Origin: Brasenia schreberi
Lineage: Eukaryota > Streptophyta > Magnoliopsida > Nymphaeales > Cabombaceae
DNA: 64,000 nt
Assembly (NCBI GenBank): GCA_036023115.1
Contig: JAYKKT010000048.1
Span: 5,542,001 to 5,606,000, forward strand
Direction of reading: 5' to 3'
Part shown: piece by piece, positions 11,300 through 22,989 of the stretch
Numbering within the stretch: the stretch's first letter is position 1
Layout of the letters: every line of letters begins with the position of its first letter
Position numbers and translations under genes: made by a program
Notes under the pieces: model-generated
The model's database searches: none
What the model was told of the DNA's origin: nothing
The model's input: the letters and a program-made list of their open reading frames with translations, nothing else

Positions 11300-11659
11300 T
11301 ATTTCTACGGGTTTGCAGCTTATGTTCGTGTCTTGCAACTGCTCCAAGGCGACTTCTAACTTTGGTGAGGCATCTCCAATAGTTTTAAGGGTCTCCAATG
11401 CCACGATCACTCCGGTTGTGACAACACTGACGCTGATGTGGTTGTGGTATAGGTTTTTTTTTCTTTTTCTTCGTGTATTTGGTATTTTCTTGTGTTATTT
11501 GCTTTTTCTTTTTTGAAGGACAATATATGAAGTGTGTGAATATCTTTTCATTATATTTGTGAGGTGGGAGACTATGACTCCATAATAGTTTATTTGAGTG
11601 TTTTGGTGATTTATAAAGTGAAGATTAGAGATTTATGAAGTGCTTTTATTTTCAGGTTT
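11300..11659. other. no gene recognised
   Basis: T-rich sequence on the plus strand after 11445. Short open frames on both strands overlap and show no domain. It precedes the first target-site duplication of the tail-only RTE. Confidence 0.5.
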
Positions 11660-11678
11660 ATTAAGATTGAAGTGTTAA
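11660..11678. repeat. target-site duplication, left (19 bp)
   Basis: ATTAAGATTGAAGTGTTAA is repeated exactly at 11754-11772 on the other side of the RTE tail. Confidence 0.9.
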
Positions 11679-11753
11679 GGATTTGTGGAAACAAAGAATC
11701 CATGTAGCCAACCCCGTCTAGTATGAGAAAAGGCTTAGTTGTTGTTGTTGTTG
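11679..11753 (+). mobile_element. RTE LINE, only the last 75 bp (copy B)
   Basis: The insertion contains just the end of the C-terminal coding region (GTGGAAACAAAGAATCCATG), the family 3' end (CCCCGTCTAGTATGAGAAAA) and a GTT tail of about five units. It is bounded by a perfect 19-bp duplication. It is a severely 5'-truncated but complete retrotransposition product. Confidence 0.95.
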
Positions 11754-11772
11754 ATTAAGATTGAAGTGTTAA
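11754..11772. repeat. target-site duplication, right (19 bp)
   Basis: Exact copy of 11660-11678. The sequence then runs on into the hAT remnant. Confidence 0.9.
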
Positions 11773-12480
11773 ATTAAGATGGCAGGAAGGGGTATTAGGG
11801 ACTCTCAATCTCGGTCTGATGATTCAATATGCGGTACTGCAGTTGAGGGAAACATATTGAAAATTAAATATATTTTTTGTGTGGTGGAATTTCTTGTTTG
11901 AAACATCACCTAGCAAGGACTATGAAAGAGGTTGCTCCTTGCACAGGCAAAGTTAGGAGTGTCAGAAGCTATTAAATGACATTGTCTACGTATGATTAAA
12001 AGTATAATTGAGAAGAGACAAGTAAAAGAAGATACATGGATGTTTGAGGAAGAGGATATTCGACTTGGTGGTGGTGGTGATAATGGTATCATTTCTGATG
12101 CTAAGACAGAGATTGGTAGTAGTAGTTCTCGACCACCAATTAAAAAAAAGAAGGTTGTTCAAGAGGTTGCAAGTGATAGAACAGGAAGGGCGAGAAGAAG
12201 ATCTTATTCTAGCATACAATCTTTTTTTTCTCCTAGTAATACACTTGGTGCTCAACCTAAAATTTGTATTGCTATGGCTTTAGAACAATTTCATGAGCAG
12301 GCATACCTTATAGTGGGGAGATGGTTTTATGATGCATGCATTTCATTTAATGTAGCAAATTCTTTTCATTTTCAAGTAATGACAAATGCCATTGCTAACA
12401 TTAGTCCAGAGTATAAGATGTCATCTTATCAAAAGTTGAGAGAGAAACTATTAGATAAAATTGTCCTTAAAGTCCAATAA
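11773..12480 (+). pseudogene. hAT-type transposase N-terminal remnant (BED finger, DUF659 start)
   Basis: The clear part is an open frame from 11992 to 12480 (162 residues). It has an acidic and basic low-complexity linker, a KKKK basic patch near residue 53, and then a segment (ALEQFHEQAYLIVGRWFYDA, and FHFQVMTNAIANISPEYKMSSYQKLREKLL) that matches the start of the DUF659 domain of plant hAT transposases. Upstream, 11850-11990 resembles a BED zinc finger in two frames (KHHLA-like, then TMKEVAPCTGKVRSV) with stops. The catalytic and dimerisation parts are absent after 12480. No terminal inverted repeats were found. Confidence 0.7.
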
Positions 12481-12939
12481 TATTGTTCTTTGAGAGAGAG
12501 TCCAGGATAGAGAACTGCTATCATGATCATAGATCTAATGCACTTGTTTCTTATTGTTTTATTTCACTAGTAAGTATAAGCCATTTGTAAAATGGGCCAA
12601 CTCAAATGTTGTCCATGCATGTTTCCGGCCATAAGTTCAAAGGGTCTGTATTCCACAAAAAGGGGAAGGAATTAAGAGTGAAGAAACTCGATTTAATTTT
12701 TACTGTTCACATTATATTAGAAAAAGGAAGGAATGCATAGCATAGCGAAAAACACCATCCAGACACACAATGAGAAGCACTGAAGCAGGAACCTAGTTTA
12801 ATTTTGTCTTAAGTAGAACACTACATGGATTTTTGTATGGTTATTCTGACAAATCTTTAACATGAATATCCCAATGTTGAGACTAAATATAACATGATAG
12901 GTTTACATATAACAATTGTACTTACAGCCATCGGGATCA
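12481..12939. other. intergenic, includes the NFU1 3' flank
   Basis: No coding sequence is seen. The 3' untranslated region of the minus-strand NFU1 gene must lie just below 12940, but no poly(A) signal stands out. CTCGTAAGC at 12950-12958 (minus) could act as a splice donor, which would give an alternative C-terminus. Confidence 0.5.
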
Positions 12940-14838
12940 TCAAGAGCCTCCGCTTACGAGTATGATGTTTACTATGTCAGAAAATTTCTCTTTGATAGCA
13001 GCTTTGATTCCAGACCCAATAGAGTCGGGCCCAATATAGTTGACAGTGCAATCTCCTCCATCAACTGAAATCACCTCAACGGTCCCACCATAATTCTTAA
13101 TAGCGGGTCTTAGTATGTCAAGATGGGCATTGATGGCCTGGAATCATCAGGGAATCAGAAAAGAAGATCTACATTCAACTTCACTCTACGACACATGGTT
13201 GCTGGTGGTCGTGAAGATAAGACCATTTTTCAAAATCATGGGTACAAAGATACAGTTATATATCACTACCTCTTATATATTATCATACATAATTGACAAT
13301 ATTCATAAAATTATTGTGACTATCAAATACATCAGAAAATTTTAATATGTAAATCCATCTAAATTATCATTTTCACAAGTTAATCAATAAAGAGATGGTC
13401 GGTCAATATCCATGAAATGAAATGTCTTAATGATGCATAACTAAAAAGTACTTAAACTAGATCATCTTGAGTTGGACATGAGAAAGTACAGGTGTCGAGT
13501 GTTGGAATGCATGACATGGTTTCGGCACCTTGGTAGAAGTTTCTACGCACATAAGTTTCATAATTTATAACAGGTGTATTTTCCTTTCCCATAAGAAACA
13601 AGAAAACTTACATCAACACTTGTTCCTCCAAGCTGTTGGTCATCAAACACTTGGCATATATCTTTGATTTGATCCCCAAATTTTTCCTTCAATACTTTTT
13701 CAATCCCCATTTTCATCGTTGTTGTTGAGCTTGGACAAGTTTCACAAGCCCCTGTTTGCAATCCAGTTAGCAACACAAACAGCACGCAGATAGTTGTCAA
13801 ATAGTAGAGTGAATTTAATTTCCATTTACACGTTTCATGCCCATGTGAATTGTGAATTCATTTGGACTCTCAACTTTCAGAATTTAATGAAAGTTCTAGC
13901 CAATTGGCAGCTGAAGCAAACATGACAAACTGCTTCACCTCCATCATGTCTGATTCAGCGGCCCCTAGGATAATTGAATTTTCTCAAGTTTGGAGAATCC
14001 GATTCTAAAGCAAGAGGTGTGGAAAGATCCACTCCAGAGAGAATGATTCTCTTGTGCGATTTCTTCCATGTGCAAACCATCGTTACCATCCTGAGATTAT
14101 CTCAAAGGCATTACAGAAACGGAAAAGCAGAAACCGCAGAACATCAAGACAAAAATATGCAGATAAGAAGACAACCTAATCAGACTAAAGGATTCCATCT
14201 TATACTCGTAAAGGCGCGATTTTTTTCATGCCTAATTCATAGAAGTTATAGCATCGAAGCCTGGTAGGAGGGTGAACAAGAAACCCCACTTGGGGAGATG
14301 GAAAATATAAACAGCGATTTGGAAGGATTAAGATTTCAAATTATCTGTCAAGAAAGTGAAACACCAACAGGAGAATTTGAGCTAAAAGCACCTTCTGTGT
14401 AAATTTCATATACCCTACGAGCTGCAGATAAGATTACAATACGAAAATTGAGAAATAAACCGAAAGTTCACACATACGCGCACACACACACACAGAAAGA
14501 GAGAGACCCTGGAGTTTAAGGGAAACGACACCGTCAACGACAGATACAACTTCCACATCTCCTCCATCGGAGATGAGATAGGGACGAACGTTGTCAAGAA
14601 CGATATTGACGCTCTCCGGAGTAAGTTCGTACGTCCTAGCGGAATACAAGCCTGAAACATCCCCAGAAGCTCTGATGAGAGTCCGGACGGAGGTTTTGGA
14701 AAGCAGTCCTCCCCGCAAAGCTCCTCCGACTCTTGTAGAAAGAGAGGAGGGAGAAGCCCAATGGCATGACGATCTTTTCGACTGCTGGGTGTGGATGTTT
14801 ATTGGCGGCCTGCTCGCCGAGAGGCCTAAAATGCTCAT
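12940..14838 (-). CDS. NFU1: NifU-like iron-sulphur cluster scaffold/carrier, plastid, three exons
   Basis: The protein receives an Fe-S cluster in the plastid and passes it to apoproteins (SUF pathway). Exons on the minus strand: 14838-14508, 13751-13612, 13137-12940 (stop TGA 12942-12940); introns are GT..AG (GTCTCT..ACAG; GTAAGT..CCAG). Joined length is 222 residues, close to Arabidopsis NFU1-3 (about 230). Residues 1 to about 60 are rich in Ser, Arg and Ala with few acids, as in a chloroplast transit peptide. NifU domain 1 (about 70-140) has PYLISDGGDVEVV and the cluster-binding CETC at 113-116, split from LKLQ by intron 1. Domain 2 (about 160-218) has HLDILRPAIKNYGG and lacks CXXC, as usual in plastid NFUs. 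The motif GLYSARTYELTPESV favours NFU1 over NFU2/3. All exons are intact. No TATA box is obvious upstream. Confidence 0.9.
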
Positions 14839-15700
14839 TCTTCACTTCCAGCAAGTAACTCACGGAGACTCTGCGCATGGATTGAAGTAACCTCTAAGTA
14901 CGAGTACAAGTTGGTGGTGTGTGGACGGGTCGGACTCGGTTCAGGTCCAGGTAAGTCCAAGTCTGGATGCTATTGGAAGACGCCAGCATGGGGTCTACCA
15001 TGAGGAAGACCGTACCGACGATATCATAAAGGAAGAAAACCTAGAAACCATACTCGAACCGTATCCACCAGAAAAATAGTTTTACTTTAAGAAATTTGTA
15101 TATTGAAAATTTATGGTTCTTATTGAAAACTGAGGCTGGATTTGGTTTCCATTTAGAATTCTCGTAGCACGATCTTTTTTTATGTGAAAAGGAGGAACCC
15201 GACCTGAAGAGAGTAAGAGTCTCGGGCTGAGTTACAATTGCTAAAAAGAGCAGTAGGAGCTAATCACGGAGCTATGACTCCCACGGTGAGCAGCAGGCAA
15301 AGAGGTGCCGGTGTCGAATTACATCTAGGATAGACGAGGATAAGCCTTATGCTATTGCTTGCTAACCAATTGGTGTTGGTGGAGATATTGAATTGTTGAT
15401 GGTGACTTCTCATGAGGATGGCTCAGCTCGTTTTGCCAAATTTTGAAACTTAATTTTATCACTGTCATGTAATTTTCTAAAATTCACATGTCTTAGACGA
15501 AAATGACACAAATCAAAAGAGAACAATATAAGTATAAAAAACATTCTTATTACTGAGATTCAACCTAACGTAGAGACACATGGATAACCATTCCTAACAA
15601 AGATGCCTTCCTTAGAAAAGATCAATTTATCTTTCTCTTTCAAATCCATACTTATTAAGAAACCAATACCAAATTATTTCTTACATCTAATATAAAGAGC
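14839..15700. other. upstream region of NFU1 and unassigned sequence
   Basis: The first 150 bases above the NFU1 start are the likely promoter and leader (minus strand). A short ATG-containing frame overlaps the leader on the minus strand (14878-14636) in a different frame from NFU1. 15060-15700 is AT-rich and shows nothing that I recognise. Confidence 0.5.
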
Positions 15701-16790
15701 ATTTCTTTAGAAGTAAGAACTTTACTCAAAGTAAATTTAAGTTCAATTATTTTTTCCTTTTATTTGAGTCAAAAAAGCATTGCTCATGTACAAAACGAGT
15801 TTGTCTTCTTTAACTATTGAAAATGCTTTAGCTTTTACACACATGACACGTAATACTAGAATCAACCTATCAAGATCCAATGGCTTATGTCATATACACT
15901 TTCGATATGATAGCTACAAGGTTGTCCTTGAAAGAATTAGAATTTTTGTTTTTGTTTACCTTTTTTGAGTATTAGCCCTTAGAATGATTGGGTTTTTCAT
16001 AATAATAGCATTTGCCTTTGTTTTTCTTAGGTTTGGTGTCCTTATAATGGTTTCCATGAGATTTTTTTGTAACTTTGTTTCCTCCGCAACATGAACTTTT
16101 TCTTGAGTAGATTGGTCTTTAGAGTCATATTGCTTTCAGTATTCTTCCTTAAGGCTAAGGTGATTAGTTAATTGCTAAATAGAAATATCTTTTTTTTGTT
16201 TCTCCGTTCCCCTCCTTTCCTCTTCTCCCTCTTATGTAATCTTCTCCCTCATGTGGTGTTACCATGTTTTAAATACAATTCATACATAGAGCGGGGCAAG
16301 ATGGCCGCATCACAGGAAATTGGGAAAATGCAAACAATTTGTACATGCAGTCTGAACTTTTTTGAAAAATTGCATACGCTACCTCACCTGAATTTCACCC
16401 AACTAAAGTTCCTCCTTTCTGAAAATTTTCTAGATCCATCTCTGCTTGGCACCGGCAGGAAACCACATAAAACTCTCATGCAAGTTCTTCCCTACTTGAA
16501 CTTGGCCATTCTTAGCATCTACAACTGGTCTTTATGTATTAGATTTGAAAAGCATAACTTTTTCAAAGATATATCGACCTTTGGCAAGGTTAGGTGCTTA
16601 AAAGGTTTGTTAGAATTGTGCATGTTCACTTCCTTTTGTACCAGATTTGGGTGCAAATCTATTTGAGCTCATGTAATTGCTCATTAATGATCTAGCATCT
16701 ATTATTTTATAATTATTCTATTGGGTAATGAGAAGCATCTTACTTGTAATATCTTTTTCTATGTACTTTGCTTCAAATTTATCCTATAGC
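15700..16790 (-). pseudogene. Copia gag remnant with a foreign or unreadable middle
   Basis: Read on the minus strand, 16790-16690 resembles the gag start (FEAKYIEKDITSKMLL and MNNYKIIDAR-like pieces). 16160-15960 resembles the gag C-terminus (HLSLKEEYWKQYDSKDQ-like, then a decayed zinc knuckle, YYYEKPNHSK). 15900-15700 resembles the gag-protease joint. Between them, about 500 bases (16170-16680) do not read as gag where only about 180 are expected, so something was inserted or replaced. A 164-codon plus-strand frame there has no recognisable domain. Confidence 0.5.
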
Positions 16791-16999
16791 TTTTTTGCCC
16801 AAAATTTGGTAGGTATCGAATATGGTATTGGGCATACTAGTAAGGATGTAACCCATGCAAATATAACCATTATTATCTCATTTTTGTCGCTTGTTGGCTT
16901 CTCTAAGGTTCTCATTTTCCTTCTCCATCAATTGGTATAGTCAGAATGTAAACAACCTTCAATGTGATTAGAAGGAAGTGTATTCTCTTTTGTCACTAT

Positions 17000-18400
17000 A
17001 GGAAGTTGACTACATCAAACCTATCCAACGTAATGAAGTTTGATGTTGTCTCTCTAAGTAAAATAGTTATCTCGATGAATAAACCTAAAGATTTGTTGGT
17101 GGATATATTAAATGGTTAATAATGACTTATGATAGTGATGAATTAGCTCCTTGTGAGATATCGGCAATGACCTTTAGTGGAATCACCAAATGGCAAGCAA
17201 TAAGTGGCTTGTTTAAACGGTATTGGCAATTAGCAAACAAGAAACAACTTTTTTATGGTATCAGCAATTGGCCTTTTCCATGCATATAAATGATATTTTC
17301 TTTAGAATTTCAGCAAATTTGAATTAGCTTGGCTTCTAGAGAGATTGACACTCTAGAAAGGAGATTAGGAAAGCATTATTCTTTGAGGAGCAGTAAATAA
17401 TAATGTTGTGATTTACTCACCTCCACTAGTGTCAAATTACCGGATGCAATGGACTCCTAGAAATACCTTTAGGATGCAACAAAGGCCCTTGATACATCAT
17501 GCATGAATATAACTCAGTCATAGGCAATATTGGCAAACTCAAGATAATAGCATTACAAGTCCTATTGACACTAAGATAGGACTTGTAAAAGGTTTTTCAA
17601 ATTTTAGTAGAGGCACTTTGGTGGAGAAAGGCTTGGTATCAGGAAAACAATGGATGTTTGTTCTCTCTTAACTTTGTAGGAATGAGGCGCAGCTATTTAT
17701 AGACCTAAATTGATCTTTGATAAAATTTATCAATAACTAATCATAATCAGCCATATACATGGATAACTAACCATAAGTCAACCACTTATATGAGTATTAA
17801 TGAACCCATAATTGAATTATAAATGAAGGTCGTAACTCAACCATTTACATGGGCATAACTCACCCACAACTAAATTATAACTAAATACATATATTTTGAA
17901 AATACACTGACAATTGGCACATTGATTGGCTCCCCATATGTGTGTTGTATGTGAAGTTGCTAACGCTGCCTGATTTCTCTTGGCTTTAAGATTAGCCTTT
18001 GAATATTATTATTTGCACAAAGACCCCCTCCTATCTTAAGATATGACACCAATATCTTAACAAAATTTTGGTTCCAACTAGTGGTGGGTCTTGCATATTA
18101 GGTATCTTTGCATCAAGATCAACCTTCAAGTATAATGTGCATGACCCTCCCCGATTTGAAGAGAAGACACCAATGTCGTAGAGAAATTTCATTCCATGCA
18201 TTGGTGGCACTTATAGATTAGGTCACTTGGCATCGATATTAGCCTGAGTATCGTGGGCATCACGCTCCCTCGTATGAAGATTTGGCACAAATATCATAGC
18301 AAAATTTGGCCCCATGTATTGGGACTTGCAAGTATGAATATGTAACTAAATGGACTTGTTCAATTGCCAACCCATTTGATGTAAGTCAAATTTAGGTCAA
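17000..18400 (-). repeat. probable 5' LTR region of a minus-strand Copia
   Basis: This lies upstream (in minus-strand sense) of the gag remnant, where a 5' LTR is expected. It has a minus-strand TATA box, TATAAATA, at 17694-17701, and the block 17562-17711 recurs at 283-437. It also holds three diverged tandem units (18014-18340). No primer site or exact LTR ends were found, so the limits are rough. Confidence 0.4.
18014..18340. repeat. three diverged tandem units of about 120 bp
   Basis: Units begin near 18017, 18141 and 18259. Each has a C-rich start (GACCCCCTCC, GACCCTCCCC, CACGCTCCCT), then a GACACCAAT-like word, an AAATTT..CC block and a TTGGTGG/ATTGGG block. Similarity is modest. Confidence 0.5.
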
Positions 18401-18690
18401 ACATTACGTGTTTGATGCCTTAGTGGTAAAGTTGTAGACTATCAGGGGACATGAAGTCATTTTCTCTCTTTAGTCAAGGAGCTTTGGTTCTTTCCCATTA
18501 GCAATAATGCATTGTCAAAACATGGCACTATGTTTTACATCTTCTCATTCTTGTGGAAAACAAACCCACATGAACATGATATGGTTTTCAAGATGCATAA
18601 CACTCATATGAGGGGCTCTTGCTCGTGTCAACCTAGACTCAAGAAAACCTATCTAGACTATTGTTTAACCATTAGATCAAGAGAGATGTT
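18400..18690. other. no gene recognised
   Basis: A 61-codon frame (18512-18697) shows no domain. It is probably the flank of the RTE copy that starts near 18690. Confidence 0.4.
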
Positions 18691-20280
18691 TGTATAGATT
18701 TAAGAAGAAAAAATAAATTTTATGTTTTGAATCTTGGGAGGATTTTAACTCCAAAGAAAGTGAAAGACATTTTTAAGATAGCTAAGACAAGAGAGATAAT
18801 ACTTACACTTATTTTGTCACATGCATCATGCAAGAGGATGTGAGGATTCTAGTGACAAACAATGATATCAAAAATAAATGAAAAAGTTGTGTTCATAAGA
18901 CTTTTAACAAAAATATAGATACTAGTATTAGGTTAAGAAAGTTGGTAAACTTAAAAGGGCAACTAAATTGTATTTCCTAGCAGTATATTTAAAGGAATGG
19001 AGTCAAACATGCTCTTCAACTTATGAACATTAGTAAAATATATAGGACAAACAAATATTCATGTAGAAGTACAAAAAAATCTATAAGAGATGGTTATCAC
19101 TTGACTTATAAAATTATTTATTAAAATATAAAGAAACCAAAACATGCTTGAGGAATAGAAGAAGAGTACAATTATACCCACATAAAAGAATAAGGTAGAC
19201 ATTCATAATTGCAAACTATTAGGGTATCAAGTTGATGAATTGTACAATGAAATTGTGAGAGAATTGTCAAACAAAAGTTGAAACAAGTATAAGTACAATG
19301 GAGAACCAATTTGGATTCATGCTAAGAAAATCTATTATTGAAGCTACACACCCAATTAAATATCTTATTTAACATTTTAGAGCACAAAAGAATAACCTTC
19401 ACATGATATTTATTTATTTAGAAAAAGCTTATATAGAGTGCCAAAAAATATACTTTACATAAGCTTAGAAAGAGAGGTATTTTATTGATATACATTAATC
19501 TTATAAGAGATATATATGGTAGTGCACAAAAATATATGAGGATCCATGAAGGAATAACAAATTTTTTTAAAGTTAATACTGGATTACATCATGGAACAAC
19601 TTTAAGTCCAATATTTATTTACCTTTATTATTGATGAGTTAATGAAGCATATTCAAAATAAAGTACCTTGGTGTATGTTATCTGTAAGTGATATTATATT
19701 AGTCAAAGAGTTTAAGGAGAAGTTAATATGAAATTAGAACTATGAAGAGAAACACTAGAAAATAAAGGCATTCAACTTAATAGAACCAATAAAGGATATA
19801 TGGAATACAAGTTTGATTATTTGGTTATTATAGATGACATGAAAATTAAGATGAAAACATATTGCATCTCTAAAAGGAAAAGTTTTAATTATCTAAGATC
19901 AATTTTTACAGCAATAGAAAATTCGATGGAGATGTCATACATAGAACTAATACAGGTTGGTTAACACAAAGAGGTGAAACAAGTACTTTATGTGACATGT
20001 ATATACTATTAAAGTCAAAACGTAAATATTATACAATAACAATTAGCCCAACTGTATTATATGGTGTTGAGTGTTGGACAATTAATTGTTAATATATGCA
20101 AAGATGTCCATAATAGAAATGAAGATGCTCAGATAGATGTGTGGCCACACAAGGAAAGATCATATCCATAATGAGGTTATTGGAGATAATTTGGGAAGAG
20201 CATCAATAGATATAAAATGAAGAAAAATCTTTTAAGATGGTTTGGACACATAAAACGAAGGAAAGAACATATCTAGGAAA
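18690..20280 (+). mobile_element. RTE LINE, strongly decayed (copy C)
   Basis: Segments align by eye with the other RTE copies: the linker before the RT (GATAGCTAAG..AGAGA, 18770), the RT block with ENQFGFMLRKSIIEA (near 19300), the IFIYLEKAY block (19405), HHGTTLSPIFIY (19585-19625) and the C-terminal piece near 20225. The catalytic FADD block is decayed to SVSD-like. Stops and frameshifts are frequent. It ends at 20280 without the 3' tail, at a junction with a Copia element that shares AAATCTTTTAAGAT with the LINE, so the join may have used that short homology. Confidence 0.75.
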
Positions 20281-20289
20281 ATCTTTTAA

Positions 20290-22790
20290 GATAATTTGGG
20301 AGGACGATATTGGGTTTAGCTCTAGAACCCATCAAAACAAAAAGAGGTCAAATAAAATGTCTAGAAAATTTGACAAAAATAAGAGTCCAACATTTAAGAA
20401 ATCACAAAAACCTGCTTCCTAGATAAAATGCTTCAATTGTAGAAAGATGAGATACTATAAAGTGATTACCATATTCATAAAAGTAATAAGGGCAACACCC
20501 AACAAGGTGAGTAAAAGATAAGCATGAAGTAATCTATGTCATTTCTCAATGTCTCTATATAGACAATGTTGTTATTGAATGGTTGATGGATTTTGGAGCA
20601 ACTCATCACATTTTAAAGAGCAACGAGGGGGCTATTGATATAGAATATCAACCTAGGGAATATCAAATTTATATAGAAAATAATACCTATGTTGATGTTC
20701 TAAGAATTGGGTCTTGAATAATATTTCATGCACATCTCTTTTATTCACTAAAGTATAAAGTGTACCCAGGACATATGAGTTTGAATAAGTGGAAGAAATT
20801 AGCCAAACTCAACTTATTACGTTGAAATCATTCACATAGATATTTGTGGACCTTCTAGAATATGGTGTCATCAAGGGAAAATTTACTTTATAACCTTTGG
20901 TGGTGATTATTTGATGTATGAATATATATAACTTTTGTCACATAAGTCAAGGCATTAGATATATTCAAAGAGTAAAAATGCAAAGTTGAAAACCAATTGG
21001 GTTGTAAAATCAAAATTTTGATGTCCAATTGAGGTGGAGAATGCACCTCTACTAATTCTTTAGAATATTGCAAGAATTTTGGAATAATAAAGCATAATAC
21101 CATGCCCACAACACCTCAGCGAAATAGTAGAGTTGAATGATATAATATGATTCTTTTGAATATGACTATGTCAATGTTAGGAGATGCTTCTCTATGTAGA
21201 AATTATTGGGGAGAAACAATATCTATAACTATGTATATATTGTACAAAGTTCTTCGTAAAGTTATATCTTCTATACCATATGAGTTGTGTTTAGTAGAAA
21301 ATCATACTTGAGCTACCTCATAAGGTGGAGACTGATTCCATATGTAAAGAATTTAGACCAGTCTAAAGATAAGCTAGATAATATATTATTAAGATGTATT
21401 TTCATTGGATATCTTAAATATTCTAAAAGATATTAATTTCACAATAAGGACATTAGTTTAATAGAAAGTTGGAATGTTGAGTTCTTAAAGGAATCTAAGA
21501 ATAATATTCTTACAAATAATGAAGAAAATGATAATAATCTTGTGGATCAAAATGAATCATCATGTGAAACCATAATTAATAACCTCTCTTATAGACTTAT
21601 ACATTAAATGGGCATGAGAGACGATGGACTCCTCCAAAGAAAGCAATTGGTTGTAAATGGGTGTTTGTTGTCAAAATGAATCCGAGATGGTTCCATTGCT
21701 CGGTTAAAGGCATGGTTGGTTGCTAAAGTTATAGGTTAATAAAATCTATATACAATATTAAACAGACACTTTGTTGGTGATATTTGACCTTTCAACATGC
21801 TATCGTAGAACTTGAATTTATGGTTAATCAACTTCATCAATGTGTTTATGTTTGGAATAGTGGGAGCCATTTTGTCATTCTATTCTTATATGTAGATGAT
21901 ATTTTGTTAATTAAAAATGAAAATGACATAATTGTCGAAACCAAGTCATGATTGAGTTCTAAGTTCAAAATGAAGGATATGAGAAAAATATTCTATATCC
22001 TAGGTATGAAGATTACTTGTGATAGAGTATTTACACTAGTCAAGATAGATATAATGATTAGGTAATTTTAAGCCTTTAAGGACACCCGTTGTAGGAGTCA
22101 AACCATGTAAAGCTAATTGCCCTAGTGATGGATAAGAAAAATCAAATGTTCTTTATGCTCATGTTATTGATAGATTGATGTATGCTATGTATATAAGACT
22201 TAATATTAGTTTTGTTATTAGTCTTTTAAGTAAATATCAAAGTAATCCTAGTTAACAACATTGGGTTGTCGTAGAGAGAATTTTGAGATATCTATAAGGG
22301 ACAAGGGACTTAAATAATGTTAACAAGCATATAAATTAAAAGTGGTTGAATACTTATATGCTGACTTTACTGGAAGCAAAAACGATAACAATTCAATCTC
22401 TAATAATAATTTTCTTGTTTGGAGGAGCTGTTGTTACTTGATCATGCAAGAAATATGATTGTGTAACTTTGCCTATACAAGAAGCAGAGTATATTGCTTG
22501 CACTATGGTTGCAACTAGTGTCATTTGGACTTCATACAAGATTTGAAACTGGACATGTTCAACGAGTTGGTAGTCATATACTTTGACAATGATGCATCTA
22601 TAAGCCTAACAAAAAGTGGAGTTGATAGCTTTTGCAACAAGCATATAATAGTAAAATGCCATTATGTACAAGATATATTTCAAAAGAATGAAATATCAAT
22701 GTCTTATCTATTTAGTAAAGATATGATAACAAACCTTTTAACTAAAGGCATATCTGAAGATCTTTTTATACATAGATTTAAGATATAACT
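20290..22790 (+). pseudogene. Copia gag-pol remnant
   Basis: The order is Copia: end of gag with a basic linker and half of a zinc knuckle (KCFNCRKMRYYK, 20429-20464); protease with WLMDFGATHHI, Gly in DSG changed (20582-20616); GAG pre-integrase piece (YPGHMSLNKW, 20763); integrase (20820-21250, GETISITMYILYK); a large part of the RT is lost or scrambled between 21600 and 21900; YVDDILLI-like at 21891-21915; and the end of RNase H as an open frame at 22525-22788 (VVIYFDNDASISL, then FSKDMITNLLTKGIS). Stops are dense except in that last frame. Confidence 0.75.
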
Positions 22791-22989
22791 AAAAAACTCT
22801 TGTGAGAGAACACATACATGGATTATTCTGCAAGGAAAGTATATCAATTACGAAAAACTGCATAACAGGTATAACCTATGTTAGTTGCACATGTATGTGA
22901 CTTGAAAAATTGATATAATAAGATAGTCCATGGAATAGAGGGAGCAAAACCATTGTACCATAATTCGGCTCAAGTGGCAAAGTAGGAGA

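Noticed and set aside
11660..11772. Reading the two 19-bp repeats as a tandem repeat or CRISPR-like unit
   Set aside because: The spacer is the conserved RTE 3' end with its GTT tail, so these are target-site duplications. No CRISPR array exists here.
14591..14890. Plus-strand frame of 99 codons over the first NFU1 exon
   Set aside because: Antisense shadow of NFU1 exon 1; no domain.
16172..16666. Plus-strand frame of 164 codons
   Set aside because: Lies between two pieces of a minus-strand Copia gag. No domain, and its start is a pyrimidine-rich run.
20226..20295. The repeated AAATCTTTTAAGAT as a target-site duplication of RTE copy C
   Set aside because: The first copy is part of the RTE coding sequence itself, so it cannot be a duplication outside the element. 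Short homology at the junction is more likely.
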